From Eutypa lata (Eukaryota; Ascomycota; Sordariomycetes; Xylariales; Diatrypaceae), in assembly GCA_022661535.1 (NCBI GenBank), contig JAKULF010000010.1, forward strand, positions 806,001-870,000: 64,000 nt of DNA. The letters are read 5' to 3'. Each line of letters begins with the position of its first letter. The first letter of the stretch is position 1. A model generated the notes under the pieces. It had not been told where the DNA came from, made no database searches, and was given only the letters and a program-made list of their open reading frames with translations. The position numbers and the translations under genes are program-made. This document shows positions 22,942 through 34,223 of this stretch, in pieces.

Positions 22942-25313
22942 TGTTTGGAAGCTAAGGTGCTCGTGGCTAGGTGAAGACGCAGGGACGGAAGCTTATATGG
23001 ACGGGCTACAGTAAGGGCAACACACACCTGAATCGCGTAGTGAACTATATGCGTGAGGTAAGCTAGAGTAATGTCAGGAGCTTCAATGAATCAGCTAAAT
23101 ATTGCCCTGGAACAAGTCACTTTCAGGTGGCCGAGAAGTTTCCTCTTGATCTCGGGTACCTACCTAGGTACTTATAAGTCATGACGAGCCCCTATATCCG
23201 TAAGCTCTTGGGAAGACATGTGCCGCATGAACGGATAACTCGCATATGTGCTGCCTCGCTGCGGTGTTGAGCGGGTCAGAACCTCAATAGTTAATTGTAC
23301 GATCCATGGTTGAGCAAGAGAGAGGCACGTGGGTACGTGTTGGGACGGAAAAGACGCCTTCGCAATGCGCAAAAACCGGACCAAATCTCCATTATTATTC
23401 TCGGTCGAAGCTTTGGACCACCGGGTCGGTGACCCATCGTAGGGGCGTCCTTGAGCTCCGGGTGAACAATGCAGTCTTAAAACGTATGGGTCGATCTGCA
23501 CTACCGACTCAGAAGATCTTTATCAAAAGACAAAAAAACAAAGTCTCAATAATAGGAGTTGGTTATCCAAACAGTGACTAAGACAGTGTCGTTCGTTGCC
23601 AGCGAATGAACGGTCCACCCGCTCCGTATGAATCGTACACGCAGCTGCATAAAACCCAAACATTGCAGAGAAACTGTCACCCGACAGCACGATCCCATCG
23701 TTCCCTACGCTCTCCAACCCGAGATCTACTTGAATCTCAGGCTGCATGTCGTACCTTGCACCCGTGATCTTAGGGCTGGCACGCATCCAGTTCTCGTTCA
23801 CCGCTAGGTTGTCAACCCTTTTAAAACGCGGAATGCGTTGCACTGATTCTGCTAATGCAGCGGTCGTGTAGGTAAAATACGCATCAGTGGTACCCCCAAG
23901 GTGTGGCTATTCGATGCACCCCGCAACGAAGGGAACAGAAAAAGGAGAGCACCACGATGCGGATCTAAACCTTCTCGACGTCGTACAAGACAACAAGCTT
24001 TCTCGGGCCGCGTTAGTCCAACGTTTCTTCCTATCGCCAGAAAAATGGCGTATGGCAACTAGTTAAAAGCATTCGAAAGAACTAGTCATCCAGCATACAA
24101 AGTCATGTTAGCTAGGTGAGGGTAGGGTTGAGATGTGATCGCTAGGTCATCATAGCCAGGATGATCATATCTTTCCAAATCTTCCATTTCGAATATATTC
24201 TATTGTCCCGTACTTTGCTTCGTACGCAGTAGTAGGTTATTCTATCCGATCGGGCGCGAAATGGCACCAGTTGCAACAATATTTGGGTTGAAGCTGATCA
24301 AAGCTTACACTAAATACGAATTAACCTCATCATATTCTCCGTACCAAATATTTCTTAACATTTGGCACGCTTCAGCGCTTCAACGCTCAGAGGATTGTTA
24401 CGAGTGACGCCATTTCGCCCTAGGTCGGATAAGACACAGATCAGTCTGGGCTCTTATGATTCCGAAGGGGGAAATCCATTCTCACTGTCAATCGCCTCAC
24501 CTCAGCCTGCCTCGCCTAATATGGTGAACGATAGGACTCGTCTTTAGTGAACTGGTGACTAGTCTGCTAGTGAAGTGAAATTTGGCTAGGAAAATTACGA
24601 TCTCAATTGGGGGCCAGATCGTTAATGGTTGTATTAACTATGGGCCATCATATGCCGATCATTAGAGAACTGTATACAGCCTTAAAAGAGGCAGAGAGGC
24701 AAGGAGACCCTTCCCTGAAAAAGAGAAGAAGAGGAAGAGAAAAAGGACTGTGCATAGTTACCTACAAGGCTGCGGTTTAAAAGAACCTTTTCGCGACATC
24801 CTCAAACGGCAATGATGCTGCAGGTGCTATTAATGGGCGATTCTGCACTGCCAGACTGCCCGACAGCCCCGAGCCTTGGCTGCTGGTAGCACCGCCATGC
24901 CGATCGGGTAGGTCTCCACCTTCATCAGGGCTCCGTATCGCAGCTATTGTAAGCTGATCCCCTAGCCCTTCCTTCCCCTTTTCGCAAAGATGGCACATCA
25001 ATCTCACCCTCCATTCCATAAAGGTGCGGAAAGGCAGCAATGCAGCAGTGTTTCTGTAGCACCGCTCGTATGTGTGCGATTAACTAAAGTCAGCAGAGAA
25101 GAATCCGTTCGTCATGCTGATTAATAAATGAAACCAGCTGAAAACATATTTAGAGAGATATAGACGTAACTACATATAACTACCCTGGTGCCATGCATGC
25201 ATGCATACATTATTATCGATGGCCCGTTCCTGTCAACTATCTCCAAAGTGCAATGCGGGCCTCATGCCTAGTCACATAAACTCCTATCCTAATAATACAT
25301 TAACATCAGCATA
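22942..25313. other. Intergenic, 2.4 kb
   Basis: Short unrelated frames only. The palindromic TACCTACCTAGGTA motif occurs near 23159, and a GCATGCATGCATGCAT palindrome lies at about 25195-25210. No RNA gene or domain was recognised. Confidence 0.45.
22992..23000 (-). promoter_or_regulatory. TATA-like element of GH43 gene
   Basis: The minus strand reads CCATATAAG about 50 bp before the GH43 ATG. Inferred from motif and spacing. Confidence 0.4.
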
Positions 25314-26321
25314 ATGTCTTCCCCGCTCAGCATGTATATGCTATTTCTCGTGATGCTAGGCACAAGCCTACCCATTATCACAGCAGCAGCAGCAGCAGCA
25401 GCAACAACAGAAACAACCGCATCGGGAGGAAAGGAAGTCGCCTGCGACGCGGTCGAGAAATACACAACGGAGTGGTTCCTCCGGCACACGAAACCCGCGC
25501 ACCGCACGCGGCGCTTCTCGCGGCATCCACAGCAGCTCTTCTACTCGCGCGACATGTCGGATGCGGCGCGAGCCCTCGCCTCTTCGTCTTCGTCTTCGTC
25601 TTCGACCCAAGACAAGGAAAAACTGATAACGATCTGGGACGTCTGGCCCTGCCACCTCTACTGGCACGAAGCGGTGCCGCGCAACCCGCTGCGGTGCATC
25701 CACAACGACGCGGCGCAGCGGCAGCGCTTCTTCGGGAACATGTCGCTCGCGTTCGCGCGGCGGGCCCGGGGCCCCGGGGCCACGGTCCTGCACGGCTACG
25801 AGCACTTCCACGATCCGCCCGCCGATGGCATCTGGGCTACCGTCGAGTACCCGGAACTTACGAGGCCTGGTGGTCCCGTGGACCGGTTGAGGAAGGTTAG
25901 GGGGGCCGTGGATTGGCCTGGGACGGACATGAGCATGAGGAAGGGGAAGGGGAAGAAGGGGAAGGACGGGGAAATGGGGGCCGTGGAAGAGGCAACGGCG
26001 ATGGTCCCGCACACTCTGCTCGCGAAGATTAGGCAGGAGTGGCTTGCTTCGAGGGGTGGGATTGAGTGGTTGCGGTGTGTACGGGAGGAGATGGCGTCTT
26101 GGTCGGAGGTCTTTTGGAAGAGGGTCGATTACGATAAATCGTTGCGTCCTGGGGAGCTGAAGAGAGGACTGAGCGATTATTGGGATAACCCTGATGATGC
26201 GGAGGAATATGATAGTGATGATGATGATGACGATGAGGACGACGACGCATGGTATGGTGAGGATGAGTCGTGTTTGAGCAGGGAGGCGCTTGAGTTCTTT
26301 GACAATGCGGTAGATTGGTGA
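25314..26321 (+). CDS. Secreted protein of unknown function with acidic C-terminus
   Basis: An intronless gene of 335 aa. An N-terminal signal peptide (MSSPLSMYMLFLVMLGTSLPIITA) is followed at once by a poly-Ala run. The central part contains WDVWPCHLYWHEAVPRNP, FFGNMSLAFARR and YEHFHDPPADGIWATVEYPEL, with few cysteines. It ends in a Lys/Gly-rich patch, a Trp-rich helix (WSEVFWKRVDYD) and a long Asp run near residues 300-315. Three coding microsatellites are visible: GCA repeats at 25382-25404, TCG/TCT serine codons near 25579-25603 and GAT/GAC repeats at 26213-26248. I do not recognise the family. Secretion is inferred from the N-terminus alone, and the start is the first ATG of the frame. 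Confidence 0.75.
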   Translation: MSSPLSMYMLFLVMLGTSLPIITAAAAAAATTETTASGGKEVACDAVEKYTTEWFLRHTKPAHRTRRFSRHPQQLFYSRDMSDAARALASSSSSSSSTQDKEKLITIWDVWPCHLYWHEAVPRNPLRCIHNDAAQRQRFFGNMSLAFARRARGPGATVLHGYEHFHDPPADGIWATVEYPELTRPGGPVDRLRKVRGAVDWPGTDMSMRKGKGKKGKDGEMGAVEEATAMVPHTLLAKIRQEWLASRGGIEWLRCVREEMASWSEVFWKRVDYDKSLRPGELKRGLSDYWDNPDDAEEYDSDDDDDDEDDDAWYGEDESCLSREALEFFDNAVDW

Positions 26322-27560
26322 GCTGCTTACCTTGCTTTACTCATTTGGCGTACATGATCTTGTGCCCATTAGGAGGGAGGTTCTTACAGATTATACGGTA
26401 CGGTCAGTTGCTTGCTTGCTTGCTAGCAATTCTGTTTGCACCGCAAGCTGCCGCCAAGCTCAGCTCAGCCGAGAGCCCAGCCCAGCCGCATTTTGGCATC
26501 TGTGATGGTAGGAAATAGAAAATGGTCAATACTTATATGATGGTGCAACTTCGCAGCTTTATTACCGCGACCGACGCTTCCTCGGCAGTACTGGTATGGC
26601 TCAAACCTACTCACAGCAAGCCCATTGTTAACAAAAAGTATCGCCTGTCATCCAACAGGGGTAGGAGATAATACAATCATCCCTACTTCTCCACAACCCA
26701 TCGGGGACAATCATGCTGAAGAGAGTAGGGAGGCAGAAGAGGTGGAACAGAAAGGCCTGGATAGTTATCACCCACCCTATAGAGTTATATACATATATCT
26801 AGCCTACGTATGTACGTATGATGGCTCAGTCGTATATGCCCATGTGGTTGTGTCACGTAGTAGCCGCTGCAACAACTACATTGCTTCTTTCCGAGCCACG
26901 TGGTGGAAATATATTAAGCATTCCTAAAGATCTGGGTGTCACTACACATATCTAAGGATATACACTGCGTCACAACTTACCGCTATCGCATGGTATGTCT
27001 GTATTGGAGGACTGGAACGAGCCTCTGTAGACTTCGTGTAGATTCCCTTCAGTCCTTGAAATACGAAATTCGTTTCTCATCAGTATAGGAGAGTGACACC
27101 TTCAAAGCTACTCCAGTCCCAGGTCATCATCATCCGCACTATTCACTTTCCTACGAACGTAGGTACAGGAACAGCATGCATCCAAGTCACGAGTAGATAT
27201 ACAAGGTCAATCGTGGATCAGCATATATTCAACATAACACATGCACCCTTATCTACTACCTATCCGCTTCAATCGACAACCAACATTGTTTCGTGCGTCT
27301 CTAGTCAGCCGCCCGCTACATTCGTGAGTTGCCTATCAATGAGGGGAAAAAGAAACTAAATAACGTGAAGAAACCGGAACGCCTGGATTTTCCTGACCAG
27401 CACTGTTATGATACAGCCCGAACGCCGCCAAGAAGGAACGGAAAGAGGGAATTATGCAAGTAAGCCTGGTGAGCCAGCCGTTGGTATCAAACAAAAACCA
27501 TCCGACTCGAAAAAATCGTACCCGGCTTTTTATTTTTATTTCCTTGGATGCTGAGCGTAT
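26322..27560. other. Intergenic, 1.2 kb
   Basis: The 3' regions of two convergent genes (unknown secreted protein and CBF5). No further gene recognised. Confidence 0.45.
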
Positions 27561-29207
27561 TTAGTCGGAATCGGAATCGGCCTTTCCACCTAGCGATGCC
27601 CGCTTTGCTTCCTTGGCTGCCTTCTTCTCGGCCTTCCGGCGCTTGCGTTCCGCCTTCTCATCCGCCGTCTCGCCGTCGTGCTTCTTCCGCTTCTTCTTGT
27701 CATCATCACCAGCAGGCGTTCCATCAGGCACAGCGGCCGTCTCCTTCTTAGGTGTCGTAGTGGCTGAAGCAGGAGCTTCCGTCATGGTGACATCAGGGGC
27801 TGGCGCTACAGCACCATCGGCTGGTGCGCTGAAGTCCTTGTATTCTTGGGACCACTTAGCAGGTGTCTGTTCGTTGGCGCGACCAAACTTGTCCAGCTTT
27901 CCTGACGCCTTAAGCTTCTTCTTCTCACTTGCAGTAGGACCAAGACCCCATCTTCGGGGGTAAAGATCCCTCTCCATAATGCATCGCTTAACCTTGGCAA
28001 CCACACCGTGATCACAAGAGGACATCTCGACAGTGGACATCTGGGCAATGCCGAGAGCAATTGCCTCACCCTTAGTTGTCATCAAGACAACCTCTTCGCC
28101 TACTTCAATAGCAGCCTCTGTAGGTGATATTAGCTTTACTTCATAAAAGTAGAGGAACAAAATACAATGATGAATGACGTACCATATCGAAGTAAGCCAG
28201 GAATCATGAGCTTCGCACCATAACAGATGGCATTGACAGTGCTGTCCTTGACAACTATACGCTTGTAAGACGTGAGAAGAGTCTCGAGCGGGGCGATAAC
28301 TTTGCGGAGGTAAGCCTCGTCTCTTGTGTTGTCGTACATCCACTGGGCGTCAAGAACATCGTGTAAAGTCACCAGATCCTTGGTCTCGTCCATAGCACCA
28401 CTTCGGACACGTCGAAGCTCCTGCATGTGAGCACCGACACCAAGAAGAAGTCCCAAGTGGACGCAGAGGGTTCGAATGTAGGTACCAGCCTCGCAAGACA
28501 CCCAGAAAACACCGAGATCTGAAAGGTTAGTTAGCTAGACATTTCATTTCGTATTTACAATAGGAATCGAACATACGTCGGTCATTGTCAAATTCAATGA
28601 GCTTGCTCTCATGGATGGTTCTGATACGGAGCTGTCGCTTGACAGCCGAGATCAAGGGTGGTCGCTGGAAAAGGGCACCAGTTAAGGTCTCCAGGGCACG
28701 CGCAAACTGAGCTTCACCACCGGGAACCTTGTCATGAAATCGGATGATAGCAACGTATTCCTTTCCGGCGCCTTGCTGGGACTTGACAAGTCGAGTAGCG
28801 CGATCAACGCAAACAATCAAGCAACCGGTGACCTTGGGATCGAGGGTTCCGCTGTGACCCGTCTTCTCGCATCGCAGAATACGCTTCACCCAAGCAACGA
28901 CTTCGTGACTCGATGGGTTGGAGGGCTTGTCGAGGTTAATGACACCAGATGAGATATACGACTTCAGGTCTCGCGACAACGGATTGCTACCATTTGGTAT
29001 CGGTGTGAAGTGACCAGTTCGCACGAGCACTATTTCACATTGGATTAGTACTAAAAACGTATCATTTTATCGTACAGAAAAAAAGTGTTCAAGTCATTAT
29101 CTAAACATACACTTCTCCCAGTTCTTGAGGAGCAACGGCCAATTGCTGGTGTCGAGGGCTGGGGTCACCGCCGTCGGCTTAATGGAATAATCTTGGGTCG
29201 ATGCCAT
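27561..29207 (-). CDS. CBF5: H/ACA snoRNP pseudouridine synthase CBF5/dyskerin
   Basis: Exons 29111-29207, 28577-29029, 28183-28518 and 27561-28117 give 480 aa, close to the 483 aa of yeast Cbf5. The dyskerin N-terminal domain ([25 protein letters not shown]) precedes the TruB catalytic core with HSGTLDP, where Asp96 is the catalytic residue. The motif around [27 protein letters not shown] and then a PUA domain (VIAPLETLL to [19 protein letters not shown]) follow. The C-terminal 90 residues are a Lys/Glu/Asp-rich tail ([14 protein letters not shown] end), typical for nucleolar Cbf5. It isomerises uridine in rRNA guided by H/ACA snoRNAs in the nucleolus and also supports rRNA processing. Introns are 81, 58 and 65 bp. 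Nothing about the gene looks unusual. Confidence 0.96.
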
Positions 29208-30359
29208 TGTTTGGGAAAATGATATCCAACACCGATAAAATGAAGGTCCAATGAAGGACAATAAAGATGTTGATATCGAACCGACTCGAAAATCTAGAGA
29301 CCGACTTGACAATTGGTTTTGTCTTTGATTTGTTGTACAAGCCGAGTCGGAATTGGGATAAAGAAAAAAAAGTTGATTGGAACTTTTGAAAAGCTCCAAA
29401 TTTTTTTCTGGACGGCCTGTGGGGCAGGGGCGGCCATGCATCAGAGCTAAAGCCACAACAGCTTAGCTTGATTAAGTGTAGCGCTTGTGAGAGACAGAGA
29501 GCTTACGCCACAGATTAGATACGCCACATAATAGATAACCTGACTGATAACTCAATCGTATCCAATCGTATCGCTGGTCAGTGAGTGAACCTTCATGTCG
29601 TAGGTAACAAATTTCAATTGATGAGACGATCAAGTCTTATAAATATTTTATTCGATTTCATACATTCTTTTACTTAATTGGCCGTTCTCATCGACTTATT
29701 TATGATACCAAAAAGCATGTTAGATTAAGAGAAGTATAAGTAAATACCTCCTATGGTTGGAATATGATATTTATTCACCGAGGACGTGACAACTTCGTAG
29801 ACTTTATAAACTACCTGCATAGCAAGAAGATTACAGCAATAAAACCACCAGGTAAAGTCAGCAAATGAGACTTGCCCACGATTTGGCCTCCTGCTAAAAT
29901 ATGCTGTTCTATTAGAAAGAGGGCAATCTTCAGACCAGCTAGCTATGTAATACAGTCATAAGTGTATTCTTAAAGATAATATTTTAAAATCATGATCTCA
30001 CTCATATTATAAGTAGTTTCATATTGTATTGATTGAAAATTTTAATTAAAATAGAGAGAGGGAGCCACCTGTATTTCGAACGTAGCTCTTCCTTAGCATC
30101 ATAACATCGAGGTATATCCAACAAAAACGCCCGGCCAATTCACGTAGCCCGTATGTGCATCCAGCTCTGACACCACTCTCCACCCCTTACCACCCTTGAA
30201 AACAAGTGGGATGCATTACTCGTACACCAGAACTCCTTGCTAGCACCTCATGAGCAAATCAAAAATGCAAGAGACGACGAGGTGAAAAAGTGTCCTATAT
30301 AGGGAAGGGAGGGTGTCTTTGATTTCCTCAACCCCAACCAAACGACAGCATCATGCGCG
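29208..30359. other. Intergenic, 1.15 kb
   Basis: Promoter side of CBF5 and 3' side of paralogue B. Moderately AT-rich around 29600-30050 without the extreme RIP pattern. No gene recognised. Confidence 0.45.
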
Positions 30360-31830
30360 CTACGACCCAGGAGAAGCAGACCCAAATCTCCCGTAGCCGG
30401 GATGGCTCAGCACCGGCGCGTGAGGAGGCGGAGGCGGCACATACGGGTACTGATGACCGCCACCGCTATTGATGCCCTCCTGCAGCTCGTAACCACCGCC
30501 TCCGTCTCCGGCCCTGTCCTTCCCCTTGCTATCGCCCCAGTACGCACCGGCGCCCTCGTTGTGACGATCCGGGCTCAGCGCCACACCGATGTTCTGCTGC
30601 TGCTGCTGCTGCGTCTTCTCCGCGGGCCAGGCGACGTTCGCAGCGCCCGGGCCCTCGAGAGCGCTCACGGGGCTGTTGTACTGCGACGTGTAGGGGGAGA
30701 AGTACTGGGGGTAATAGGTGGGATCGGTCGAGGTGGTGGCGCTGACGGGGGAGTCTTCCCAGCCGCCGCCGCGCAGCGGGCGCTGGCTGACGGGCGTCTC
30801 GAACATCTCGCCACCGCCAGCCCCGGCGGCACCCGCCCAGTTCTTGTTCTTGTTATTGCCACCGCTGCCACCACCATGCAGCTTCTCACGGTTTTGGAGG
30901 AATGCCTTCCGCTTGCGCTTCCCGTTGAGGACCACGCCGCACCCGATGATCACCAGGAGGAACACGACGGCGCCGATGGCGATCCCGGCGATGGCGCCGT
31001 AGGTGAGCTTCCCCACGCGCGCGTCCGACACGAAGGCCGAGGTTGGCGTCGGGGCCGTGACGTTGACCTGGTCCGTGTCTGAGAAGATGTCGCCCTCTAG
31101 GGGGATGGTGGCCGGGGGCTGGAGCAGGAGGTCACAGGCTCCGTTCAATACTTGTAGATCTGAGAAGGATTGTGAGAAATTGTGTTTCGTATATATCAAG
31201 AGTATGTTTCACTTACAGTTGTTCAGATAGAGGCCGCCGTCCATAACCCGGAGGCATTCGCTGCATTTGGGCACCTGTAGGTCATTCCACACGCTACAGT
31301 AGCCGTAGGTAGAGGCATTGGCGGCAAGTGTTTCATATTCGAGCGCATCCTTAAGAGGGCCACAGGCCGTCCTACAGAGATGATGTTTAGCATTCGCGTA
31401 TCAAAGCCAACGTATAGGGGGGAGGGTAAAATTACGTTGTTAGACATGGGTTGGTATCCCCTTCGAACACACAATGCGATAAGGCTGATCGCATATTATC
31501 TGTGAGAAGAAACTACTGTTAGCCTCTCCCAAACTTGATAATACGGTTTCCCCATATAGACCTACATAACATGGCCTGCAAATCCGACGTAGCTGGATCG
31601 CCCTTCTCGATCGTGTAGTCGCTTGTCGACTCGCACTCGACACAGCTCTTGAAGACGGTGCCCTGGTACGTCATGGAGTAGTCAACCGCGGTACAAACTA
31701 TGTCTGAAATGGGCGTCGAGTCCAGGACGTTCCCGCAGCTAACGGCGCACGGCGAGTTTTCTGCCACCAAGATAGCTGACGACGCGCCCAGCAGCGCGCT
31801 GGCAACTATGGCCCTTGATATCGACGCCAT
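30360..31830 (-). CDS. Single-pass membrane protein with 12-Cys ectodomain (paralogue B)
   Basis: Exons 31566-31830, 31436-31499, 31217-31371 and 30360-31159 give 427 aa. An upstream in-frame ATG at 31911 exists, but the start at 31830 (MASISRAIVASALLGASSA) gives a clean signal peptide. The ectodomain keeps the 12 cysteines and two CxxC pairs (CVEC, CSEC) of paralogues A and C and ends at LNGAC. The membrane helix is about AIAGIAIGAVVFLLVIIGCGVV, then a KRKRK anchor. The tail is Gly/Pro/Gln/Tyr-rich with a Gln run. Introns 31500-31565 and 31160-31216 match the two shared positions (ML-Y-NMRS, NN-Y-LQVL). The middle intron 31372-31435 is private to this copy. The likely role is the same as for the other two: surface protein of unknown ligand. 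Confidence 0.82.
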
Positions 31831-34223
31831 CGTCGGTGCCGCTTCTCGCCAACTGGCTATTCCTGCGGGCAGCGGCGATATGCTGTGGTAAATCAAAGTA
31901 TCGCGGTCCACGAAAAAGGACAGATTGAGGGGTAGATAGCCGGGTAGGTAGAGAGATAGAGACGCTGAAGGGTCCTTATCTCGGATATATCGCCCAATGG
32001 ATGATTGATTCGCTTGATGATGATGTTACCTCACATATCCAGAGGCGAGGGCAGGGCTTATTTTCCCCGATATTTAAGTGGCAAGTCTTGGGTTCAAATA
32101 AAGCGGCGATCGATCAACCCTATGGGGCCGAAAGCTTAAGGTCTTGTTGGTAAGTGATAAATGATATGCCGAGTGTTTGGGGTTATCACAGTATCACAAG
32201 AGATCCGACACAAAGGGAGAAGAAACAAGCGCGCGTCGATGTGTGAACAGATCTGGGATCTTCCTGTTCATGGTATGGTACGGTATGGTATGGTATAGCG
32301 ATGCCGAGAACAACACGGCACACTGCAAAGTGACAGCCTGTCTCCGCCCGTCATCCCAGCATCGTACGTACATAAGTTACCTACCTGCTTACATACATAG
32401 TTGCATTCACTTTGATCGTTCCCCTGCGCCGTACAGGAACTTCCGCTAACTGGTTAGGTCCCGACATAGAGAACATACATAGGCTGGAAATCTCTGGAGC
32501 GGGGGGGACGCTGAATGATTCGCCAGCCGGTAGCAATTCCTGGCCGGATGAGGTTGGGGGCAGAACTGCAACCTCGACTTTGGGGGCAGTTGGGGGATGA
32601 AAAGATCCAGCCATTAAGAGATCGTAGCACGTCCAGCACGGCTTGGCATCACCGGTCGACCTGCAGAGGCCCCCTGCATGTTGGCACCGCATTTCGAATT
32701 AGTGTCCGCGGTTATGGCCGTCCTATTGCCAATTGGAATTTGGCGATGAAGCTTGGGTGCTGCCGAGCACGGGCGGGCATCCAATCAAGCGCGGCGTTGG
32801 ACGTCCTCGGAGGGGATTTGCAATTGAAGATCCCTGGAAGAATCTGTAGACCCCACCACACATTTGTGGGCTTGTTCCTATCAGCTCTCTATGTGGTAGC
32901 TTCACAGGTTCATCACATTGACATCCATCCATGCCATGCGCACGACACACATCGTGCAGCCAACATCGGTCTCATGTTCGCGGCAAGCTCAACCATTAAC
33001 CTAAGTAGCTAGCCCGACCACTCGGCATACCGAGGGAAAAAAAGAAAAGATTGTCACCCGCGGCCGCCTCATATGCGAGTTTGCATAAGCGACACACAGA
33101 GTGGCGCCCGAAGGAGCATTCTCAGTGGTTGGCTAGTGTTGTATTCTTTTGCTTCCTGGAACCAACAACCAGGAGATCATCTACGTGAAATTGCCCGATT
33201 GCTGTCGAGCGAAGCGCCCAGGAGTCTCGTTACCAGATTGTCGGGTCTAGCACAGAGGAAAAATGAAAAAAAGCATGGAGTCGGGGAAGTCCGATTTGAC
33301 CAGTCACTAACTAGTTATTTTGTGTCTACAGCGAATTGGGTTATGAGGCCGTATAGTCTCCAATCAATCAAGGACCTGAGTCATGTAATGTAACCAACTT
33401 GATTATGTATGTTGTTCATTATGTCCCAGACGCCAGGCTGGCTATGTGCAATTTCATGTGAAATCAGTGGGCTACCTTACCCGACTACCTAAGTATGTAT
33501 CTTCGCAACTTGTGCATGTAATGTCATTTGTTCTAGTCCATCCATCAATCATATATGTCAATCATAGACTCTGAGCTTACTACTATATGGCTCTATCATA
33601 TAAATGTTCGATGTACGGAGGTCAGAGGCCGAGAGCAGTCACTCAAGTGTTGTGTGCGCTGTTGAACAGTTTGATACGAAACTCAAATGCATCAGATAGG
33701 CGGCATACCTAAGCGCCGTGTGGACTCTTTTAGGAAAAGCAAACATCCAAACGAGGTAAGTGAAAGGAGCGAAGGAGCTGCTGCTGAAAAGAAATGTGCC
33801 ACGTCCAAACGCCTCGGGATCCTACAAGTCGTGTATCCTAGCCGATCGGCCCGAACTTTGAGTTCTTAACAAAACGGAGGCCTTCCCGGTCTTCTTCAAC
33901 GAGCAGGCTGTCTACCTACCTATCTCCAAACCCTCAACGTCAAAAATGTGCAAATTTCGAACGGAAAGACATGTCTCGGTCTCTTGTTTCAGCCCATAAG
34001 AGCGATAATATAACGCAATCCTCAATTCATAATCAACCTCAATGCCTAACTCTTCTTCCCCTTCCTAGCTATCTCACTCTTATAGTCTTTGGATATACAC
34101 AACTGTTGCGAAATCACGATGTTCAAACAGACCTAGTACGCCTCGCTGAAAGAAAGGAGCGTCCTTTTCCATTCCTCCTTAGTATGTATGCCCTTACATT
34201 CCACCACTCTTTCCCGATGTCCT
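31831..34223. other. Intergenic, 2.4 kb
   Basis: A GGTAT-type pentamer repeat (32270-32296) lies in it. Frames are short and lack domains. No RNA gene recognised. Confidence 0.45.

Noticed and set aside
23155..23175. TACCTACCTAGGTA palindrome as a specific operator
   Set aside because: TAGG/CCTA-rich motifs recur in many spacers here (for example near 20868, 31948, 41751, 42732), so it looks like general intergenic simple sequence.
23523..23843. 106-codon minus-strand frame
   Set aside because: No recognisable domain, overlapped by other frames of similar length; could be a relic but not supportable.
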